Shown here piece after piece: positions 1 to 4,003 of a stretch of 5,413 nucleotides of DNA. The first letter of the stretch is position 1; each line of letters opens with the position of its first letter. This stretch comes from Clostridiaceae bacterium (GTDB lineage: Bacteria; Bacillota; Clostridia; Oscillospirales; Acutalibacteraceae). Location: assembly GCA_904502215.1 (NCBI GenBank), contig CAJGDQ010000075.1:1-5413 (forward strand), given 5' to 3'. Under the pieces are notes generated by a model. The model saw nothing but the letters and a program-made list of their open reading frames with translations, made no database searches and had not been told where the DNA came from. A program made the translations under genes and the position numbers.

Positions 1-1
1 C

Positions 2-487
2 TTTGCCGCAACACTCAGAAAAGAACTCGGTATAACAGCTAAAAGAGTTGGAAACAATAATATTGAGCTTCCTTCAGCTTCTAAATCGGGTACTATGACC
101 GTTACAGGATTTGCAAAGAAGATGCTCGATGTATATCCAACTATGAAGGAAGAATATAAAGAGCATATTGCGGTTTATGGCAATTTCCTTTATATCAATT
201 TCTTTGGCGAATCTTTAGTTCCTAATCTTAAAAACACCTTTGAAAATGGTTCTAAAAAGCAAATTAAGAAGCTTTATGATGTTTTTGAGGATGCATATTT
301 AAAAGGGGATAAGGATACCGTTAATATCCTTGTTGCTGTTCTTTGTGCGGCTGCTTATAAAAACGAGAATATAACTGCCGCTATTAGAGAAATGCTCGAG
401 GTTGATAAACATTTCTTAGCTTCATTTGATAATCTTTTACCGATTATTCATAAAAATAAAAAGTTAGCAAACGCTTTGATAAAATAG
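2..487 (+). CDS. C-terminal part of an uncharacterised protein, DUF7674-like (5' end outside window)
   Basis: The frame is open from the first bases of the window, so this is the 3' end of a longer gene. The ATG at 95 is an internal Met (visible residue 32), not a supported start. About 161 residues are visible. They are mostly helical and charged, with no signal peptide or membrane segment, so a cytoplasmic protein is likely. From about residue 38 the chain runs KKMLDVYPTMKEEYKEH, then YGNFLYINFFGES, then a helix resembling IKKLYDVFEDAYLKGD followed by VNILVAVLCAAAY. From memory, this order resembles the DUF7674 family, small helical proteins of unknown function often found in polymorphic-toxin immunity gene sets. 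That match is tentative, and I do not recognise residues 1-30. The stop TAG lies 11 bases before the SPFH start, and the SPFH ribosome binding site begins inside this stop codon, so the two genes are probably co-transcribed and translationally coupled. No function is claimed. Confidence 0.72.
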   Translation, partial: FAATLRKELGITAKRVGNNNIELPSASKSGTMTVTGFAKKMLDVYPTMKEEYKEHIAVYGNFLYINFFGESLVPNLKNTFENGSKKQIKKLYDVFEDAYLKGDKDTVNILVAVLCAAAYKNENITAAIREMLEVDKHFLASFDNLLPIIHKNKKLANALIK

Positions 488-492
488 GAGTG
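486..492 (+). promoter_or_regulatory. Ribosome binding site that sets a TTG start for the SPFH gene
   Basis: The sequence AGGAGTG overlaps the stop codon of the upstream gene. It lies 8 bases (counted from AGGAG at 486-490) before TTG at 499, the ideal spacing. A GTG at 490 is in the same frame but is itself part of this site and has no Shine-Dalgarno sequence of its own. TTG 499 is therefore the better start. Confidence 0.7.
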
Positions 493-498
493 ATTAGT

Positions 499-1440
499 TT
501 GTTAGTATTAATTATTTTAATCGTTTTATTTATTATTATAATTCCAAATGTGCGTGTTGTTCCGCAAGCAACCGAGTATGTTATTGAATTTTTAGGTAAG
601 TATAAAACAACTTGGGATGCAGGTCTTCATGTTAAAATTCCGTTACTTGAAAAGATTTCAAAACGCATAACCTTAAAGGAACAGGTTTTGGATTCACCGC
701 CTCAGCCGGTTATTACTAAAGATAATGTTACAATGCGTATTGATACTGTTGTTTATTTCCATATCTATGATGCAAAGCTTTATACCTATGGTGTTGTTAA
801 TCCAATAAATGCTCTCGAAAATTTAACCGCTACAACTCTTAGAAATCTCGTTGGCGAATTAGAGCTTGACGGCACCTTAACCTCAAGAGATACTATTAAC
901 GGTAAAATGACCGCTATTCTCGATGAGGCTACTGATAAATGGGGAATAAAGGTTAACCGTGTTGAGCTTAAAAATATTATTCCTCCTGAAGAAATCCAAA
1001 ATGCTATGGAAAAGCAAATGAAGGCTGAGCGTGACCGCCGTGAAACTCTTTTGCAGGCCGAAGGTCATAAAGCTGCTGCAATTACTAGAGCTGAGGGTGA
1101 TAAGCAGGCTATGATACTTGCCGCAGAAGGTGAGAGGGATGCTAGAATTGCCCGCGCTGAAGGTGAAGCCAGAGCTATTTATCTTTCGAAGAAAGCCGAG
1201 GCCGATGGTTTAATTGCTCTTAAAGAGGCAGGAGTTGATGCTGCTGTTTTGGAATTAAAGAAATACGAAGCTCTTGTTAATATGTCTAACGGAACTGCCG
1301 CAAAACTTATTATTCCAACCGATGCAGTAAATACTGTTACAAACAATGCAATTTTCTCCGAAACAACCGGACTTGGTGATAATACCAAATCAGCGCCAAA
1401 ACCTGTTAAGGCTCCTAAAAAGGATGAATGTTGCGATTAA
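499..1440 (+). CDS. SPFH/band-7 domain membrane protein (stomatin/QmcA-like)
   Basis: This is a complete gene for a 313-residue protein, close to the roughly 305 residues of E. coli QmcA. From the TTG start, residues 2-16 form one very hydrophobic N-terminal anchor (LVLIILIVLFIIIIP). The SPFH/PHB domain follows: VVPQATEYVIEFLGKY near 20-36, GLHVKIPLLEKI near 43-53, LDSPPQPVITKDNVTMRID near 64-82, LRNLVGELELDGTLTSRD near 114-131 and WGIKVNRVELKNIIPP near 148-163. All are hallmark segments of prokaryotic stomatins. Residues 170-245 are a charged Ala/Glu-rich coiled coil with exact 11-residue AEG repeats. A Lys/Pro-rich tail ends in DECCD. Such proteins form large oligomeric rings in the membrane and are linked to membrane microdomains and to control of membrane proteases; the exact role here is unknown. 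The usual partner gene nfeD is not next to it: upstream is a DUF7674-like gene and downstream a terminator. The family call is secure; the biological role is inferred only from the family. Confidence 0.93.
   Translation: MLVLIILIVLFIIIIPNVRVVPQATEYVIEFLGKYKTTWDAGLHVKIPLLEKISKRITLKEQVLDSPPQPVITKDNVTMRIDTVVYFHIYDAKLYTYGVVNPINALENLTATTLRNLVGELELDGTLTSRDTINGKMTAILDEATDKWGIKVNRVELKNIIPPEEIQNAMEKQMKAERDRRETLLQAEGHKAAAITRAEGDKQAMILAAEGERDARIARAEGEARAIYLSKKAEADGLIALKEAGVDAAVLELKKYEALVNMSNGTAAKLIIPTDAVNTVTNNAIFSETTGLGDNTKSAPKPVKAPKKDECCD
1057..1188 (+). repeat. Four in-frame 33-base (11-residue) AEG repeats in the SPFH coiled coil
   Basis: The tripeptide AEG starts at residues 187, 198, 209 and 220 (TTG numbering), exactly 11 apart, and a degenerate AEA follows at 233. 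An 11-residue period is the hendecad pattern of a near-straight or right-handed coiled coil, as known for the helical domain of stomatins and flotillins. At the DNA level the copies have diverged (gccgaaggt, gctgagggt, gcagaaggt, gctgaaggt), so this is a conserved protein pattern and not a recent tandem duplication. Confidence 0.8.
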
Positions 1441-1450
1441 TATCTAATTA

Positions 1451-1497
1451 AAAAAATACCGCATTTATCAAAATTATGATATTTGCGGTATTTTTTT
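1451..1497 (+). terminator. Intrinsic terminator of the SPFH gene, likely bidirectional
   Basis: AAAAAATACCGCA (1451-1463) pairs with TGCGGTATTTTTT (1484-1496). Inside it, TATCA (1466-1470) pairs with TGATA (1477-1481) across a small TT/TT internal loop, closing on a six-base loop. The stem begins 11 bases after the SPFH stop and ends in seven Ts on the + strand. The A-run on its left gives a T-run on the - strand, so it can also stop transcription arriving from the right. Confidence 0.9.
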
Positions 1498-1576
1498 ATT
1501 TGTTTTATTAAGGGGATAGAAAACTATTACCCTAAAAAAATTTAATTACCAATTATACTAAATTAATATTTTGTCG

Positions 1577-1622
1577 AATTGAGGGGAGAGATTTTTAAGT
1601 ATAATGCCGGAATACCTCAATT
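1577..1622. repeat. 8-bp inverted repeat AATTGAGG/CCTCAATT
   Basis: AATTGAGG (1577-1584) is the perfect reverse complement of CCTCAATT (1615-1622), with a 30-base loop. The loop contains TATAAT at 1600-1605. A GCGGGT plus six-T stretch follows at 1635-1645 but lacks a matching CCCGC arm, so it is not a usable terminator as it stands. This may be a relic of a hairpin or small RNA. Confidence 0.4.
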
Positions 1623-1790
1623 ATTAGTATTTATGCGGGTTTTTTGGTATTTCATCCTTTTAATTTATAATATGTTCTCATTTCTTGTTTAATTAAAAAA
1701 TTTTTAATTTATAATACCTTTGTAAAAATTATTTCTATCTAACAGAATTTCCTTTTAATAATTTTTATTTTATCAATACTTACCTCATTT

Positions 1791-1865
1791 AAAATATTTC
1801 TATCAAACGCCTATTTATGATTTTTAAATAATTCATTGAAAAATTTGCTTTGATGGAAATATTTT
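1791..1865. repeat. 75-base element bounded by 17-bp inverted repeats
   Basis: AAAATATTTCTATCAAA (1791-1807) is the reverse complement of TTTGATGGAAATATTTT (1849-1865) apart from one position. That position would be a G-U pair in a + strand RNA, so the hairpin stem would be unbroken there. The loop is 41 bases and A/T-rich, and a T-run follows the right arm. The arms are two members of the GATRGAAA family placed head to head. No clear target-site duplication is visible, and no transposase is nearby. Confidence 0.5.
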
Positions 1866-2091
1866 TTTAATACAATGTATCGTTTTAAAAATTTCTATCA
1901 AACGAGATTTTTTAAAAAAAAAATAAAATCATTCATATAATCAATTTCATATATTTCCTATTATAATAAAAGCTTTTTCCAAGATACTATATTGTAAATT
2001 TATTCATAGATTAAACTGCAAAGCAATTTCCCCATTAATTTTCTTTATCCATTGTTTTGTTAAAAAATTAACAAATTTCCTGTATGAATAA

Positions 2092-2111
2092 CCCCGAGCG
2101 TTAACTCGGGG
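2092..2111 (-). terminator. G/C-rich terminator hairpin after the transporter gene
   Basis: On the - strand CCCCGAG (2111-2105) pairs with CTCGGGG (2098-2092) around a six-base TTAACG loop. The stem starts 8 bases past the transporter stop codon. The tail on the - strand, TTATTCAT, is only moderately T-rich, so this is a plausible rather than ideal intrinsic terminator. A second, A/T-only hairpin (2056-2063 with 2068-2075) lies a little further on and may help. Confidence 0.65.
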
Positions 2112-2119
2112 CTTTAAAA

Positions 2120-3733
2120 TTACTTATTCTTTGTTGCAAGCTTTATAGCCAAAAGTGTTATAATGGTTAATACAATACCAATCGGTAATGTGATAAACCA
2201 ATTAGGAATAAATCCTGAAACAACATAAGTTACAAAGGAAATTGCAGCAACAGTTAATGCATAAGGTAACTGAGTTGAAACGTGGTTAATATGGTCGCAC
2301 TGAGCACCGGCTGATGACATGATGGTTGTATCCGAAATTGGTGAGCAATGGTCGCCGCAAACAGCACCTGCAAGACAAGCCGACATACCGATTATACCAA
2401 GCTCGCTGCCAACCGGGAAAATGCTTAAAACTATCGGAATAAGAATACCGAAAGTTCCCCAAGATGTTCCTGTTGCAAAAGCAATACAGCAAGCAACTAT
2501 AAATATAATTGCGGGTAAGAAATTGTTAAGCGCACCGGCAGACTCAAGAGCACCGTTTACAAAAGCTTCAGAATCAAGAAGGCTTGTTGTGTTCTTAAGG
2601 GTTGTTGCCATTGTTAAAATTAGAATAGCAGGAACCATTGCAATAAAGCCCTTAGGAATGCATTCCATAGCTTCTTTAATGGTTACAAGTCTTCTTGCAA
2701 CGAAGTAAATAATAACAACGATAAGAGCAATTAAACCGCCCCAAGGAAGACCAACAGTAGCATCAGTATTAGAGAACGCATCAATAAATCCTAAAGAAGA
2801 ATCATAATTAGCTGATGCAAATACCCATTCTTCGCCCATGCATCTTCCAACATAGAACAAAGAGAAAACGCAAATAGCAATTAAAACAATTATTGGAAGA
2901 ACAAGGTCGATTACTCTTCCCTTTTCGGTTGCAGGAAGCTCGTCAGAATCCTCTTTAACGGTGCCTGTTGTAAACAAATCACCGTTTAAAGCGTTCATTT
3001 CGTGAAGCTTCATAGGACCATAATCAAGCTTCATAGCTGAAATTGCGATGATAAATACAAAGGTTAAAAGTGAATAGAAGTTATAAGGAATAGCTTTGCA
3101 GAAAAGCGAAATTCCCTGTCCATCAGGAGCATAGGAAGAAACAGCTGCAGCCCAAGAAGAAATTGGAGCTATCATACAAACAGGTGCGGCAGTTGCATCA
3201 ATTAGAAATGCAAGTTTTGAACGGGAAATTTTAGCTTTATCGGTTACAGGACGCATAACTGCGCCAACAGTTAAACAGTTGAAGTAATCATCAATAAAAA
3301 TGAGAACTCCGAAAAGGAAGGTTGCCATAGCAGCACCGAATTTGGTTTTGATATGTTTTGAAGCCCATCTTCCAAATGCCTGAGAGCCGCCTGCTTTATT
3401 AAGTAAAGCAACTATAATACCAAGTATTACTAAGAAAATGAAAATACCAGCACTGCCTGAAACGGCTGAAATGAAGCCATCGTTAACAACGGAATCAATA
3501 GTATGTATCGGATTAAATTTGGTTGCAAGTAAACCTCCAACCAAGATACCGATAAAGAGCGAGGAATAAACCTCTTTAGTTAAAAGAGCCAAACAAATGG
3601 CAACTACCGGCGGGAACAAAGACCACAATGTGCCGATAGGACTTGTTATAGAGCCTGTTACAGCGCATAGGATACCAAATCCAACTGCAAAAGCAACTAT
3701 AAGAAGTTTAGGGATAATCTTTTTTGCCTGCAT
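2120..3733 (-). CDS. nhaC: NhaC-superfamily transporter, probable lysine importer under a lysine riboswitch
   Basis: This is a complete 537-residue integral membrane protein. ATG 3731-3733 is preceded by AAGGAG at ideal distance (8 bases). By eye there are about a dozen hydrophobic segments, including 8-26, 39-51, 57-72, 95-112, 133-147, 218-233, 276-294, 331-346, 362-378, 404-420, 429-440, 491-509 and 513-532. Signature segments of the Na+/H+ antiporter NhaC superfamily are present: FIDDYFN (146-152), RSKLAFLIDATAAPVCMIAP (171-190), GTSWGTF (422-428), GDHCSPISDTT (460-470) and CDHINHVSTQLPYA (479-492). A soluble loop lies near 240-272. Members exchange Na+ or H+ for another ion or carry organic solutes, so family alone does not fix the substrate. 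The lysine riboswitch leader does: a gene shut off by lysine most likely brings lysine in. Comparative genomics has, from memory, placed L-boxes upstream of NhaC-superfamily genes called lysW. The symbol given is family-level only. The gene stands alone, ending in the hairpin at 2092-2111. Confidence 0.93.
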   Translation of the reverse strand: MQAKKIIPKLLIVAFAVGFGILCAVTGSITSPIGTLWSLFPPVVAICLALLTKEVYSSLFIGILVGGLLATKFNPIHTIDSVVNDGFISAVSGSAGIFIFLVILGIIVALLNKAGGSQAFGRWASKHIKTKFGAAMATFLFGVLIFIDDYFNCLTVGAVMRPVTDKAKISRSKLAFLIDATAAPVCMIAPISSWAAAVSSYAPDGQGISLFCKAIPYNFYSLLTFVFIIAISAMKLDYGPMKLHEMNALNGDLFTTGTVKEDSDELPATEKGRVIDLVLPIIVLIAICVFSLFYVGRCMGEEWVFASANYDSSLGFIDAFSNTDATVGLPWGGLIALIVVIIYFVARRLVTIKEAMECIPKGFIAMVPAILILTMATTLKNTTSLLDSEAFVNGALESAGALNNFLPAIIFIVACCIAFATGTSWGTFGILIPIVLSIFPVGSELGIIGMSACLAGAVCGDHCSPISDTTIMSSAGAQCDHINHVSTQLPYALTVAAISFVTYVVSGFIPNWFITLPIGIVLTIITLLAIKLATKNK

Positions 3734-3741
3734 TTTAAAAT

Positions 3742-3747
3742 CTCCTT
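3742..3747 (-). promoter_or_regulatory. Ribosome binding site of the transporter gene
   Basis: AAGGAG on the - strand lies 8 bases before the ATG and directly after the T-rich tail of the leader terminator. The site stays outside the terminator stem, so control by the leader should act on transcription rather than by hiding this site. Confidence 0.85.
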
Positions 3748-3751
3748 TTTA

Positions 3752-3788
3752 AAATAATAAAACCGTAGCACCTAAAGCACTACGGTTT
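3752..3788 (-). terminator. Riboswitch-controlled intrinsic terminator
   Basis: On the - strand AAACCGTAGTGC (3788-3777) pairs with GTGCTACGGTTT (3771-3760). This gives 12 base pairs, two of them G-U, around a five-base TTTAG loop. The tail TATTATTTT follows. It sits between the aptamer and the ribosome binding site, the expected place for the expression platform of a transcriptional OFF riboswitch. Confidence 0.88.
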
Positions 3789-3816
3789 ATTCAAAGAATA
3801 ATTAGATAGCGCTCCA
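3773..3816 (-). promoter_or_regulatory. Antiterminator pairing of the lysine riboswitch
   Basis: On the - strand TGGAGCGCTAT (3816-3806, the 3' side of the aptamer including most of the P1 strand) can pair with GTAGTGCTTTA (3783-3773, the 5' arm and loop of the terminator). All 11 positions pair, four as G-U. Forming it breaks both P1 and the terminator, so the two states exclude each other. The short hairpin TTATTC/GAATAA (3787-3801) would lie inside the loop. This is inferred from base pairing by eye, without energy calculation. Confidence 0.65.
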
Positions 3817-3960
3817 CAAACAGTGACAGTCGGTTAGATATTATCCAACAAACCAACGAAAAACACGAACAGGAAATTTTCCGTTTCGGCAGTGGCCCCT
3901 TTCACGCTAAGAACTGTTCTTCAATAACAAGCGTTACTATTGACCTACTGCACCTCTATC
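3805..3960 (-). promoter_or_regulatory. Lysine riboswitch (L-box) aptamer
   Basis: On the - strand the conserved L-box segments appear in order: GATAGAGGTGC (3960-3950), AGTAA (3938-3934), GAAAGGGG (3904-3897), GCCGAA (3890-3885), ACTGTCA (3830-3824) and GGAGCGCTATC (3815-3805). P1 is GATAG (3960-3956) with CTATC (3809-3805). A P4 stem can be drawn between 3877-3885 and 3855-3862, and a P5 stem around TTGGAT/ATCTAA (3848-3834). The order, spacing and roughly 156-base length fit the five-helix lysine aptamer. Lysine binding stabilises P1, which frees the terminator arm and stops transcription before the transporter gene. Confidence 0.95.
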
Positions 3961-3971
3961 GATTTTTTTGT

Positions 3972-4000
3972 ATAATAACATATTATTAACAATTTGTCAA
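3972..4000 (-). promoter_or_regulatory. Sigma-A promoter of the lysine riboswitch transcript
   Basis: On the - strand a perfect -35 box TTGACA (4000-3995) is followed after exactly 17 bases by the -10 box TATTAT (3977-3972). The start of transcription is expected near 3965, just before the aptamer P1 strand at 3960. The -35 box ends 3 bases from the uvrC stop codon. A six-bp A/T palindrome (TAATAA/TTATTA, 3973-3988) covers the -10 region and part of the spacer; its meaning is unclear. Confidence 0.88.
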
Positions 4001-4003
4001 TAT

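Larger units (their letters stand above)
1515..1904. repeat. Five dispersed copies of a GATRGAAA repeat
   Basis: GATAGAAA occurs on the + strand at 1515-1522 and on the - strand at 1732-1739, 1797-1804 and 1892-1899. A variant, GATGGAAA, lies on the + strand at 1852-1859. The two best copies, 1797 and 1892, share a longer - strand core CGTTTGATAGAAAT followed by a T-run. The 1852 copy extends as CTTTGATGGAAATATTTT, and the 1732 copy as CTGTTAGATAGAAATAATTTT. Orientations are mixed and spacings irregular (217, 65, 55 and 40 bases between starts in positional order), so this is not a tandem or CRISPR array. Function is unknown. It could be a decayed intergenic repeat or a set of protein sites. 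Confidence 0.55.
1498..2091. other. A/T-rich convergent spacer with no supportable gene
   Basis: These roughly 590 bases lie between the SPFH terminator and the hairpin after the transporter gene. Both neighbours point into the spacer, so neither needs a promoter here. G+C is about one fifth by eye, well below the flanking genes. Stops are dense in all frames; the longest starts with any plausible ribosome binding site give peptides of only about 12-15 residues (for example on the - strand ending near 1618). It contains a dispersed GATRGAAA repeat family, a 17-bp inverted repeat at 1791-1865, an 8-bp inverted repeat at 1577-1622, near-palindromic A/T tracts (1691-1709) and a T6A10 run at 1908-1923. 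Confidence 0.7.

Noticed and set aside
95..487. A 130-residue gene starting at ATG 95
   Set aside because: The same frame is open back to position 2 with no stop and there is no ribosome binding site before 95, so this ATG is an internal Met of a gene that begins outside the window.
1505..1540. A hairpin AGGG-ATAG/CTAT-CCCT as a second terminator
   Set aside because: The stem is two four-bp pieces split by an internal loop and is followed by As on the + strand; on the - strand no T-run follows. It is too weak to call.
1579..1605. Promoter TTGAGG-15-TATAAT on the + strand
   Set aside because: The -35 box is weak and the 15-base spacing is short, no gene follows, and a TATAAT is expected by chance in such A/T-rich DNA. 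It is kept only as part of a low-interest finding.
1515..1904. CRISPR array suggested by several similar short repeats
   Set aside because: The repeats are short and diverged, lie on both strands and have unequal spacing; there are no uniform spacers and no cas genes.
2319..2708. A 129-residue open frame on the + strand inside the transporter gene
   Set aside because: It lies antisense to the conserved GTSWGTF and GDHCSPISD region of a clear coding gene, has no ribosome binding site and resembles no known protein; it is a shadow frame.
3760..3960. T-box or other amino-acid leader upstream of the transporter
   Set aside because: There is no T-box sequence or specifier stem, whereas the full ordered set of L-box segments is present.
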